DNA of 64,000 nucleotides, from positions 1,054,001-1,118,000 of the forward strand of contig NZ_FOVN01000001.1 in NCBI RefSeq assembly GCF_900115185.1, given 5' to 3'. The first letter of the stretch is position 1, and every line of letters begins with the position of its first letter. The notes beneath the pieces are model-generated. The model was not told where the DNA came from, searched no databases, and was given only the letters and a program-made list of their open reading frames with translations. Of this stretch, positions 44,334 through 52,240 are shown piece after piece. The stretch comes from Algorimicrobium echini (GTDB lineage Bacteria; Bacteroidota; Bacteroidia; Flavobacteriales; Flavobacteriaceae). The translations under genes and the position numbers were made by a program.

Positions 44334-45107
44334 TTATTCTTCTTCGTCTTTTACAACTTCTTTTTTAGCTGCTTTTTTTGCTTTTGGCGCATCTTTGTCA
44401 GCTTTAGGAGCGTCTTTTTCTGCTTTGCGTTCAGCTAAACCACCAGAAATAGCGGCTGCAACGTGTGTTAACACTTTGTCTATAGATTTAGAAGCATCAT
44501 CATTTGCTGGAATAACATAATCAACTTGACGAGGGTCAGAGTTGGTATCTACCATAGCAAAGATAGGAATGTTTAATTTTTGAGCTTCTTTAATAGCAAT
44601 GTGCTCACGCTTAATATCAACTACAAATAATGCGGCTGGTAAACGTGTCATATCTGAAATAGAACCTAAATTCTTTTCTAATTTAGCACGTTGACGATCT
44701 ACTTGTAAACGTTCTTTTTTAGATAATGAATTGAAGGTGCCATCTTTCTTCATTCTATCAATAGTAGCCATTTTTTTAACGGCTTTTCTAATAGTAACAA
44801 AGTTTGTAAGCATACCACCTGGCCATCTTTCAGTGATGTAAGGCATGTTGATATCTGCTGCTTTTTCTGCTACAATATCTTTAGCTTGTTTTTTAGTAGC
44901 TACAAATAAAATTTTACGACCAGAGGCTGCTATTTTGCTTAAAGCTGCACCGGCTTCTTCTATTTTTGCTGCTGTTTTATAAAGGTTGATAATATGGATG
45001 CCGTTACGCTCCATATATACGTAAGGTGCCATGTTTGGATCCCACTTACGTGTTAGGTGACCAAAGTGTACACCTGCTTCAAGTAATTCTTTTACTTCTA
45101 CTGCCAT
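44334..45107 (-). CDS. rpsB: 30S ribosomal protein S2
   Basis: The gene encodes 257 residues starting [22 protein letters not shown]. An in-frame ATG at 45140 would add 11 residues that do not belong to the family. S2 signatures include [22 protein letters not shown] and the segment [17 protein letters not shown]. The last 35 residues are an Ala/Lys/Asp/Glu tail with near-repeats ([18 protein letters not shown]), as in other Bacteroidota S2. The 193-bp gap upstream holds a possible leader hairpin at 45180-45199. Confidence 0.97.
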   Translation of the reverse strand: MAVEVKELLEAGVHFGHLTRKWDPNMAPYVYMERNGIHIINLYKTAAKIEEAGAALSKIAASGRKILFVATKKQAKDIVAEKAADINMPYITERWPGGMLTNFVTIRKAVKKMATIDRMKKDGTFNSLSKKERLQVDRQRAKLEKNLGSISDMTRLPAALFVVDIKREHIAIKEAQKLNIPIFAMVDTNSDPRQVDYVIPANDDASKSIDKVLTHVAAAISGGLAERKAEKDAPKADKDAPKAKKAAKKEVVKDEEE

Positions 45108-45179
45108 TTTGTAATAGTTTACGTTCTGTTGAATTAGCAATGATTTAGTGGTCTTTTTCGTTGAAAAATTGCCTGAATC

Positions 45180-45199
45180 ATTTAGATGCTAAACTAAAT
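45180..45199 (-). promoter_or_regulatory. Possible hairpin in the rpsB leader
   Basis: ATTTAG (45180-45185) and CTAAAT (45194-45199) can pair around an 8-base loop in the 5' leader of rpsB. A role in S2 autoregulation is only a guess; the stem is short and AT-rich. Confidence 0.25.
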
Positions 45200-45300
45200 C
45201 CTGTTTTTACACTAGGACAACAATAACTGTTTAATTTTTTTGTTTGAAATGTACTTTACTATGAAGTATTAAACCCCAGATAAAGTAACATTCGATAATA

Positions 45301-45687
45301 TTAACGTTTCGAGAATTGGAATTTCTTACGCGCTTTCTTCTGACCGAATTTCTTACGCTCAACCATTCTAGGATCTCTAGTTAATAAGCCTTCTGGCTTT
45401 AACGTTAATCTGTTTTCAGGATCTAACTCGCACATTGCACGAGATAATCCTAAACGGATTGCTTCAGCTTGACCTGTTATACCACCTCCATATACATTTA
45501 CTGTAATATCAAAGTTGCCATCATTGTTAGTCATAGCTAAAGGTTGGTTTACTTTGTACTGCAATGTTGCAGTCGGAAAATATACCGCCATGTCTTTTTT
45601 GTTCACTGTAATCTTGCCAGTACCCTGAGCAACATATACACGAGCAACAGCCGTCTTTCTACGGCCAATTTTGTGAATTACTTCCAT
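45301..45687 (-). CDS. rpsI: 30S ribosomal protein S9
   Basis: The 128 residues contain the S9 marks [44 protein letters not shown] and the basic C-terminal tail [19 protein letters not shown], which reaches the ribosomal P site. The start overlaps the rplM stop (TAATG), so the two are translationally coupled. Confidence 0.98.
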   Translation of the reverse strand: MEVIHKIGRRKTAVARVYVAQGTGKITVNKKDMAVYFPTATLQYKVNQPLAMTNNDGNFDITVNVYGGGITGQAEAIRLGLSRAMCELDPENRLTLKPEGLLTRDPRMVERKKFGQKKARKKFQFSKR

Positions 45688-46142
45688 TAATTGAATTCGT
45701 TTAAGTTAATTGTTTTTGGCTTTTGTGCAGCATGTGTATGCTCTGTACCAACAACAACGTTAAGGTTACGGAATAGTTCAGCACCTAATTTGTTTTTAGG
45801 TAACATTCCTTTTACTGATTTCTCTACTAATCTTGCTGGATCTTTTCCAAACAATTCAGTAGCAGTTAAACTTCTTTGTCCACCTGGATACCCTGTATGA
45901 CGGATGTATGTTTTTTCCGTCCACTTGTTTCCTGTCAAGTTGATTTTTTCCGAATTGATAACAATTACGTTATCACCGCAATCAACGTGTGGTGTGAAGT
46001 TAGGCTTATGTTTTCCTCTTAAAAGTTTTGCAACTTTAGAAGCTAAACGGCCTAATGTTTGACCTTCAGCATCAACTAAAACCCACTCTTTAGTAGCAGT
46101 AGCTTTGTTGGCTGAAATCGTTTTGTAGCTTAATGTGTCCAC
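45687..46142 (-). CDS. rplM: 50S ribosomal protein L13, GTG start
   Basis: The 151 residues start [21 protein letters not shown] with a GTG at 46142; no ATG is available nearby in frame and the N-terminus matches other flavobacterial L13. Family motifs: [45 protein letters not shown] and GMLPKNKLG. It is the first gene of the rplM-rpsI pair, with a consensus promoter at 46190-46220 and a small leader hairpin at 46173-46185. Confidence 0.97.
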   Translation of the reverse strand: MDTLSYKTISANKATATKEWVLVDAEGQTLGRLASKVAKLLRGKHKPNFTPHVDCGDNVIVINSEKINLTGNKWTEKTYIRHTGYPGGQRSLTATELFGKDPARLVEKSVKGMLPKNKLGAELFRNLNVVVGTEHTHAAQKPKTINLNEFN

Positions 46143-46172
46143 ACTTATTAATTTTTCTAATTAAACATTCCT

Positions 46173-46185
46173 CTCTTTAAAAGAG
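46173..46185 (-). promoter_or_regulatory. Hairpin at the 5' end of the rplM leader
   Basis: CTCTT-TAA-AAGAG can form a 5-bp stem just downstream of the expected transcript start. L13 operons of Bacteroidia are reported to have leader RNAs; whether this is one needs a covariance search. Confidence 0.3.
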
Positions 46186-46189
46186 TTTG

Positions 46190-46220
46190 CAAATTTACGA
46201 TTATATATTTGATTACCAAA
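46190..46220 (-). promoter_or_regulatory. rplM-rpsI promoter (TTTG-N19-TAAATTTG)
   Basis: On the minus strand TTTG (46217-46220) and exact -7 TAAATTTG (46190-46197) are 19 bp apart, the best consensus promoter in the window. It leaves a leader of about 40-45 nt before the GTG. Confidence 0.82.
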
Positions 46221-46342
46221 TAGTGCGCTGAGTTATTTTTGATAACTTTGTTTATATCTTTTTTACTCGTTAATTTGTGAGGTGAACTTGTGGATTTTTA
46301 ATTATTGAAGTACTTGTGAAAATGGTAATTGAAAAGGAGTTA

Positions 46343-46615
46343 TTAGCCAATTAATTTCCGTCTTTTTATTAAGTATTGAATTAAAACCAGAATAGTAGAG
46401 ATTAGAATTAATGCATGAGGCATAAATGTTGGATATGCGCCTGCCAAAATTGATATAAGCATATAAATTGCCAAAGAATTGGATATTGAAATTACTATAG
46501 AAGAAATAAAATTCAAGATGTTTAAATTTTTTCTGGTAAAACCAATTGAAACTAAAATCCCCAAAAGACCAATTAGTATTGGAATGTAACCGTAAATGAA
46601 AGTTTCAAGATTCAT
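46343..46615 (-). CDS. Small three-helix membrane protein, function unknown (90 aa)
   Basis: The 90 residues contain three hydrophobic helices (about 6-24, 33-57, 64-83) and a basic C-terminus (IKRRKLIG). No family is recognised. It lies 22 bp after the 104-aa gene on the same strand; together they sit as a pair between polA and rplM. Confidence 0.6.
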   Translation of the reverse strand: MNLETFIYGYIPILIGLLGILVSIGFTRKNLNILNFISSIVISISNSLAIYMLISILAGAYPTFMPHALILISTILVLIQYLIKRRKLIG

Positions 46616-46637
46616 AGGTTTATTTTGTCTTTTTAAT

Positions 46638-46952
46638 TCAGTCTCTTATAATAGTTTTCAATTTACCGTTTTTAAATATCAATGATATTCGATTTAAAGA
46701 AATCGTATCATTTTGAAAATCCATATACTCATAATCAGCATGGTTCTTGAAAACATTTTCAATTTGGATTCTAGACAAGTCGGTTTTATTAATAATTTCA
46801 ATGAGATTTTCAAAATCACTTTCTGTTTCAGTATAATAAACTTTTTGATAGGTCAAAGCGTATGCTTGATCGATAATAGAATATGCAGAAATTATTGTTA
46901 TTAGAACAAGAATTGTCAAGCAACACCAAAAAGCTATTTTCCACTTCTTCAT
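46638..46952 (-). CDS. Small membrane-anchored protein, function unknown (104 aa)
   Basis: The 104 residues begin with a TM helix (about 7-25, after MKKWK) and continue as a soluble domain of mixed strands and helices (YSIIDQAYALTYQKVYY, then ISLNRISLIFKNGKLKTII). It looks like single-helix anchored proteins found as isolated genes in many Bacteroidota, some of which are labelled immunity proteins; I cannot confirm that. It starts 48 bp after polA on the same strand. Confidence 0.6.
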   Translation of the reverse strand: MKKWKIAFWCCLTILVLITIISAYSIIDQAYALTYQKVYYTETESDFENLIEIINKTDLSRIQIENVFKNHADYEYMDFQNDTISLNRISLIFKNGKLKTIIRD

Positions 46953-47000
46953 TTGTGCCGTTTATTTATTCCCTTTTTTTTCTCTCTCTAACATCTAACA

Positions 47001-49853
47001 CTAATGCGCCTCCAGCCAATTATCACCAATATCCATATCTACATCTAAAGGAACGGATAAACTAAAAGCACTTTCCATTTCGGTTTTTACCAAGGTTTTA
47101 ATAGTTTCTAATTCGGGTTTGTACACATCAAAAACCAATTCATCATGTACCTGTAAAAGCATTTTGGTTTTATAATTGCCAGCATTCAGCTTATTAAAAA
47201 TATTAATCATAGCAATTTTAATAATGTCAGCAGCACTACCTTGAATGGGAGCGTTTACCGCATTACGTTCGGCAGCACCACGAACAACAGCGTTTCTTGA
47301 ATTAATATCTTTTAAATACCTACGTCTGCCTAAAACCGTTTGCACATAACCATGGTCTCGCGCAAAATCCACTTGCGATCCCATATAGCGTTTCAGTTTT
47401 GGGTAGGTTTCATAATAGGTGTCAATAAGTTCCTTGGCTTCGGTTCTATTTAAATCGGTTTGATTGCTCAACCCAAAAGCGGATACACCATATATAATAC
47501 CAAAATTTACGGTTTTCGCATTGCTTCTTTGTTCGCGGCTGACTTCTTCTATAGGCACATTGAAAACTTTTGAAGCCGTAGACGCATGGATGTCTTCGCC
47601 GTTCTTAAAGGCTTCAATCATGGTTTCTTCTTCGCTCAAGGCAGCAATAATGCGCAATTCTATTTGGCTATAATCTGCAGCTAATAAGGTGTAATCATCG
47701 TTTCTTGGAACGAAGGCTTTTCGTACTTGCCGTCCGCGTTCGGTGCGGATGGGAATATTCTGTAAATTCGGATTATTACTGCTTAAGCGTCCCGTGGCGG
47801 CAACGGTTTGCATGTAATCCGTATGCACGCGTCCTGTTGATGGTTCTACCTGAAGCGGCAACGCATCGACATAGGTGCTTTTTAATTTTGAAAGGCCTCG
47901 GAAATCTAAAATGTTTTGAATAATAGCATGGTCTTTAGCAAGGTAGCTTAATATATCTTCACCTGTGGCATACTGCCCTGTTTTGGTTTTTTTAGGTTTT
48001 GCAACCAATTTCATTTTATCAAATAAAATATCGCCTAATTGTTTTGGTGACGCAATATTGAATTCTTCGCCAGCTTCTTTATAGATTTTTTGTTCCAAAT
48101 CGGCTATGTCTGAATTCAGTTGATCGGACAAGGAATTTAAAAAATCGGTATTTAAATTTATACCTTCCAATTCCATGGCTGCTAAAACGCGTAATAAGGG
48201 AATTTCAATATCATCAAATAGTTTTTGCGTATTGGCTTCACCGAGTTCCTTGGTAAAAAGTTCTTTTAACTGCAAGGTTATGTCAGCATCTTCAACCGCA
48301 TATTCGGTTTGAATGTCTAAAGGTACCTCGCGCATACTTTTCTGATTTTTGCCTTTTTTTCCAATTAGTGTTTCTATAGGAATAGGCGAATAATTTAAAT
48401 ACGTTTCAGCAAGAACGTCCATATTATGCCGCATATCTGGATTAATTAGATAATGTGCCAACATGGTATCAAACAATTTGCCCTTAACGGTAATTTTGTA
48501 TTTAGCTAAGACTTTAATATCGTATTTTAAATTCTGTCCGATCTTTTCAATAGCTTCATTCTCAAAAAATGGACGTAAGGCTTCCAGTAGTTCTTGCGCT
48601 TCTTCTTTGTTTTCTGAAATTGGTAAATAAAACCCTTTGCCAACTTCCCAAGAAAATGCAATTCCAACCAATTCGGCTGTTAACGGATTGAGTCCCGTGG
48701 TTTCGGTATCAAAACAAACCGCTGTTTGATTCATTAAGTTTTTGATGAATAAATTAGTAGCCATACCAGGCGCAATGCTTTGATAGAAATGCGGTGTGGT
48801 TTCAGCCGTTTTTCTGGTGAAAGTAGTTGTGGTTTCGGTTTCTGGAGCGCTTGAAGGATCTCCGCCAAACAACGAAAATTGGCCGGCACCAGCCGAAGCG
48901 GTTTCTTTAGGCTTGGCTTTGTTTTCAGTTTTTGTTGTTTCGGTTTTGTTGGTTGAAGAATGGTCTTCAGTTGCAAAAGTTTTTAAGAAGTTGTCAATTA
49001 AACGTCTAAATTCTAATTCTTGAAAAATTTCGGTGACTTTAGGAATATCTGGTTGGTCTAACTCAAAATCTTTCGCATTAAATTCCACAGGAACATCTAG
49101 CATAATTCGTGCGAGTTCTTTAGAAAGTAAGCCTAGTTCTTTAGCGCCTTCTACTTTTTCTTTCATTTTACCTTTTAGCTCATGGGTGTTTGCCAAGAGA
49201 CCTTCCATACTGCCATAAGCTTTAATGAATTTTTTAGCTGTTTTTTCGCCAACACCTGGTAGTCCTGGGATGTTGTCAGATGAATCTCCCATCATACCCA
49301 GAAAGTCAATTACCTGTTCTGGATGTTCCACTTCAAACTTTTTCTGAACTTCAGGAATGCCCCAAACTTCATAACCACCACCAAATGATTTTGGACGATA
49401 CATAAAAATATTATCTGAAACTAATTGAGCAAAATCTTTATCAGGTGTTACCATAAACGTTTGGTAACCTTCTTTTTCAGCTTGCTTGGAGAGTGTGCCA
49501 ATAACATCATCGGCTTCAAAACCTTCTTTTACCATGATGGGAATGTGCATAGCTTTAAGGATTTCCTGAATATAAGGAATGGCAATTTTTATAGCTTCGG
49601 GTGTTTCATCACGATTAGCTTTGTACTCCTCGTACATTTCCACACGATCTGCACTACCACCTTTATCAAAGCAAACCGCTAAATGGTCTGGGCGTTCACG
49701 TTTAATAACATCCAAAAGGGAATTCATGAATCCCATTATAGCAGAGGTGTCTGTACCTTTTGAGTTAATTCGTGGGTTTTTAATAAACGCATAATAGCCA
49801 CGGAAAATAAGAGCATATGCATCAACCAAGAAAAGTCGTTTTTTATCTGACAT
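47001..49853 (-). CDS. polA: DNA polymerase I
   Basis: This 950-residue enzyme has all three domains. The 5'-3' exonuclease (about 1-300) shows LVDAYALIFRGYYAF and GLPGVGEKTAKKFIKAYG. The 3'-5' exonuclease (about 360-540) keeps the catalytic pair in CFDTETTGL. The polymerase domain shows LLAADYSQIELRIIAALS (motif A), RSNAKTVNFGIIYGVSAFGL (motif B) and LLQVHDELVFDV (motif C). The exonuclease acidic residues suggest proofreading is retained. It fills gaps in repair and removes Okazaki primers. A Lys/Thr/Glu-rich linker at about 295-350 is longer than in E. coli. Confidence 0.97.
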   Translation of the reverse strand: MSDKKRLFLVDAYALIFRGYYAFIKNPRINSKGTDTSAIMGFMNSLLDVIKRERPDHLAVCFDKGGSADRVEMYEEYKANRDETPEAIKIAIPYIQEILKAMHIPIMVKEGFEADDVIGTLSKQAEKEGYQTFMVTPDKDFAQLVSDNIFMYRPKSFGGGYEVWGIPEVQKKFEVEHPEQVIDFLGMMGDSSDNIPGLPGVGEKTAKKFIKAYGSMEGLLANTHELKGKMKEKVEGAKELGLLSKELARIMLDVPVEFNAKDFELDQPDIPKVTEIFQELEFRRLIDNFLKTFATEDHSSTNKTETTKTENKAKPKETASAGAGQFSLFGGDPSSAPETETTTTFTRKTAETTPHFYQSIAPGMATNLFIKNLMNQTAVCFDTETTGLNPLTAELVGIAFSWEVGKGFYLPISENKEEAQELLEALRPFFENEAIEKIGQNLKYDIKVLAKYKITVKGKLFDTMLAHYLINPDMRHNMDVLAETYLNYSPIPIETLIGKKGKNQKSMREVPLDIQTEYAVEDADITLQLKELFTKELGEANTQKLFDDIEIPLLRVLAAMELEGINLNTDFLNSLSDQLNSDIADLEQKIYKEAGEEFNIASPKQLGDILFDKMKLVAKPKKTKTGQYATGEDILSYLAKDHAIIQNILDFRGLSKLKSTYVDALPLQVEPSTGRVHTDYMQTVAATGRLSSNNPNLQNIPIRTERGRQVRKAFVPRNDDYTLLAADYSQIELRIIAALSEEETMIEAFKNGEDIHASTASKVFNVPIEEVSREQRSNAKTVNFGIIYGVSAFGLSNQTDLNRTEAKELIDTYYETYPKLKRYMGSQVDFARDHGYVQTVLGRRRYLKDINSRNAVVRGAAERNAVNAPIQGSAADIIKIAMINIFNKLNAGNYKTKMLLQVHDELVFDVYKPELETIKTLVKTEMESAFSLSVPLDVDMDIGDNWLEAH

Positions 49854-49894
49854 GTGTAAATTTTAAATTGAATATAGAATGTCACCTTAAGCAT

Positions 49895-49912
49895 TCCCGA
49901 TTTTTATCGGGA
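49895..49912. repeat. Palindrome TCCCGAT-N4-ATCGGGA upstream of polA
   Basis: Perfect 7-bp arms with a 4-base loop, 42 bp upstream of the polA ATG. The same arms form the core of the aspS terminator (12062-12080). Confidence 0.6.
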
Positions 49913-50058
49913 CGAAAGGTGTTTTATGAATAAAAAATTCAGAAAAAAAACACCAAGTCGTACGCCAACTGACAAGCGCATCAAATCTACAAAAACTTAT
50001 GCTTTTTAGGTGGCATTTCATTTTCTATTTGTAATTTTCCACAGTTAAAAATACATAA

Positions 50059-50988
50059 ATGAATACATTATCAATAGCCATACATGGTGGCGCAGGAACC
50101 TTGGTAAAAGGCATGATGACTCCCGAATTAGAACTAAAATACAAACAGGCATTAAAAGTTGCTTTAGAAGCCGGTTATACCATATTAGAAACTGGAGGAA
50201 CAGCTGTGAATGCGGTAGAAGAAGCAGTTATGGTGTTGGAAAATTCGCCATTATTTAATGCTGGTAAAGGCAGTGTTTTTACTGCTGAAGAAACCCACGA
50301 AATGGATGCTTGTATCATGGACGGAAAATCATTAAACGCTGGAGCTGTGAGTTTAATTTCAGGCATTAAAAATCCGATTAGTCTGGCAAAAGATGTCATG
50401 GAAAAAAGTGAGCATGTATTTTTAGCTGGTGAAGGAGCCATGCGTTTCGCCAAAGAATTGGGATATAAATTAGAAGATAGCAATTATTTTTATGATGAAT
50501 TTCGTCATAAACAATGGTTAGAAATAAAAGATACAGATAGTTTTCAATTAGACCATGCTAAAAAGAAAGATTCTAAATTTGGAACCGTTGGCGCTGTGGC
50601 TTGCGATGTAAACGGAAATATTGCAGCAGCAACATCTACAGGAGGCATGACTAATAAAAAATGGGGACGCGTAGGCGATAGTCCTATGGTAGGTGCTGGA
50701 AATTATGCCAATAATAAAACTTGTGCTATTTCATGTACAGGAAGTGGTGAGTTTTTTATTCGTGGTGTTGTAGCTTATGATGTAGCTTGTTTAATAGAAC
50801 ACAAAAATATGAGTTTACAGGATGCTGCTCATGAAGTCATCAACAAACGTATTTTAGAAATTGGTGGTGATGGTGGTTTAATTGCCGTGGATGCTAAAGG
50901 CAATATTGCTATGCCGTTTAATACGGAAGGGATGTATCGCGGACAAAAAACCTCATTAGGTGTTAATGAGATTTCTATTTACAAATAA
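50059..50988 (+). CDS. iaaA: Isoaspartyl peptidase/L-asparaginase (Ntn-hydrolase)
   Basis: This 309-residue protein is a plant-type asparaginase. The precursor self-cleaves before Thr176 in SKFGTVGAVACD, and that threonine becomes the N-terminal nucleophile. Other marks are IHGGAGTL at the start, FNAGKGSVFT, and GRVGDSPMVGAGNYAN and GTGSGEFF-like segments around the active site. No signal peptide, so cytoplasmic. Its neighbours are cyanophycinase and cyanophycin synthetase; the beta-Asp-Arg dipeptides released by cyanophycinase are known substrates of this family, so its role is inferred as the last step of cyanophycin breakdown. Confidence 0.92.
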   Translation: MNTLSIAIHGGAGTLVKGMMTPELELKYKQALKVALEAGYTILETGGTAVNAVEEAVMVLENSPLFNAGKGSVFTAEETHEMDACIMDGKSLNAGAVSLISGIKNPISLAKDVMEKSEHVFLAGEGAMRFAKELGYKLEDSNYFYDEFRHKQWLEIKDTDSFQLDHAKKKDSKFGTVGAVACDVNGNIAAATSTGGMTNKKWGRVGDSPMVGAGNYANNKTCAISCTGSGEFFIRGVVAYDVACLIEHKNMSLQDAAHEVINKRILEIGGDGGLIAVDAKGNIAMPFNTEGMYRGQKTSLGVNEISIYK

Positions 50989-50989
50989 A

Positions 50990-51009
50990 ATTCCTGCGCA
51001 GGCAGGAAT
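50990..51009. repeat. Palindrome ATTCCTGC-N4-GCAGGAAT
   Basis: Perfect 8-bp arms, overlapping the region just after the isoaspartyl peptidase stop. Same arms as 51236-51255, so the two copies flank the 51.0-51.25 kb gap. Confidence 0.65.
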
Positions 51010-51105
51010 CTTGTATTTACTAAAACAGTATTCAAATCAAAACACCCGTATTACATCAAGCAAACTGGTCGCGCTGTATTTAAGAAACATAAATTGTTAT
51101 TCCTT

Positions 51106-51190
51106 TTTGGGCGTTACCTAAAGGTCGCGCTTTCCGCTATATCTTTTTTTTTGTATCTCAAAAAAGGATGCCGCTTCAATCGCTAACGCA
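51106..51190. repeat. Probable degenerate dispersed intergenic element
   Basis: The stretch TTTTTGGGCGTTACC, then GGTCGCGCTTTCCGCTATATC, T run, A run, AAGGATGCCGCTTCAATCGC and TAACGC is more GC-rich than its surroundings. It has an inner inverted repeat (ATCTTTTTT with AAAAAAGGAT). It resembles, from memory, repeats scattered through Bacteroidota genomes. No reading frame is convincing. A short direct repeat GGTCGCGCT also occurs at 51067-51075. Confidence 0.4.
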
Positions 51191-51235
51191 GTGGGTTAGA
51201 ATAAACCTAATAATTTATATGCATTGAAAATTGAT

Positions 51236-51255
51236 ATTCCTGCTTTCGCAGGAAT
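51236..51255. repeat. Palindrome ATTCCTGC-N4-GCAGGAAT, second copy
   Basis: Perfect 8-bp arms with loop TTTC, just downstream of the cphB stop; may also end cphB transcription. Confidence 0.65.
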
Positions 51256-51259
51256 GTAT

Positions 51260-52123
51260 TTAAATAAAAGGCGCCTCTATCGGTAAAACCGTTACTTGTC
51301 GTTTATTAATGTCATACTGGTCACCATTAGAAAGCACATGAACGGTTAAATTTGTCATGGTCATTGGTGTTCCTAGTTCTAATACTTTTTCGTTATTATG
51401 TGTAAGATTTTTGCCATCAAAAACAATCACCATTCCAGAGCCTATAACAGTACAGGAATTTCCGTTTTTTATTATCATACCAGTATCTTCAGCTAAACCA
51501 AAACCTATTAAACTTGGGAATTTAGCGACGGCTTCTGAAATGCGTCCAAAACGGCCACGTTGAATAAAGTGTGTGTCAATAATTAATTCAGGAATTAAAG
51601 CCAGTCCTTTGCGCATTTTTACAGCGCCTTTTAAAAAGGCTTTAGCAGCACTGCCACCAGAAACCATTTCTTCTGCCATCATCATAGCACCTGCACTGGT
51701 TCCAGCAATTACAAATCCAGCATCGTTTTTGTAACGTTCTAGAAGTACTGTATGAATGGTTGAGCCACCAATATATTTAGATATTTTAGACTGGTCGCCT
51801 CCTGAAAACATAATACAATCTGCCGTTTTAATATGCTGAATAAAATCTGCTTTTTCAGAATCTGCTTGCGTTCGGATATCTAAAACCGTAACATTTTTGC
51901 AACCCAATGTAGCAAAGGCTGTTAAGTAATTTTCACCAACTTCTATTGGGATGCTAGAGGCTGTTGGAATAACAATGATTTTGGCATCTATTCCACCCGC
52001 TTCTTCAACGACATGGGCTAAAATACCTTCTTCTATGTAATCCAATCGGTGAATTTCATCATCCTCAAACCCCTTATCTTCATTTCCACCAATGGGAATT
52101 AGTGTTCCTTTTACGTGTTGCAT
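51260..52123 (-). CDS. cphB: Cyanophycinase
   Basis: This 287-residue serine hydrolase of the S51/class-I-glutamine-amidotransferase-like fold cleaves cyanophycin into beta-Asp-Arg dipeptides. The nucleophile elbow GTSAGAM carries Ser143; MFSGGDQSKI and IDTHFIQRGRFGR are further family motifs. There is no signal peptide, so it acts on intracellular granules. It is divergent from cphA with 117 bp between them. The promoter -7 TAATTTTG (minus strand) is at 52168-52175. Confidence 0.94.
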   Translation of the reverse strand: MQHVKGTLIPIGGNEDKGFEDDEIHRLDYIEEGILAHVVEEAGGIDAKIIVIPTASSIPIEVGENYLTAFATLGCKNVTVLDIRTQADSEKADFIQHIKTADCIMFSGGDQSKISKYIGGSTIHTVLLERYKNDAGFVIAGTSAGAMMMAEEMVSGGSAAKAFLKGAVKMRKGLALIPELIIDTHFIQRGRFGRISEAVAKFPSLIGFGLAEDTGMIIKNGNSCTVIGSGMVIVFDGKNLTHNNEKVLELGTPMTMTNLTVHVLSNGDQYDINKRQVTVLPIEAPFI

Positions 52124-52167
52124 ACCTTTTATTTGCTATTAATGTCTGATAATATAAAATCAGATTA

Positions 52168-52175
52168 CAAAATTA
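52168..52175 (-). promoter_or_regulatory. Promoter -7 element of cphB
   Basis: On the minus strand TAATTTTG is an exact TAnnTTTG match 44 bp before the ATG. On the opposite strand a near match TATATTTA (52198-52205) may serve cphA. Confidence 0.45.
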
Positions 52176-52240
52176 AACTTATTTAGTTAAAAAATTCTAT
52201 ATTTATGACTATTCATTTTCCAACCTAAATAACACATTAC

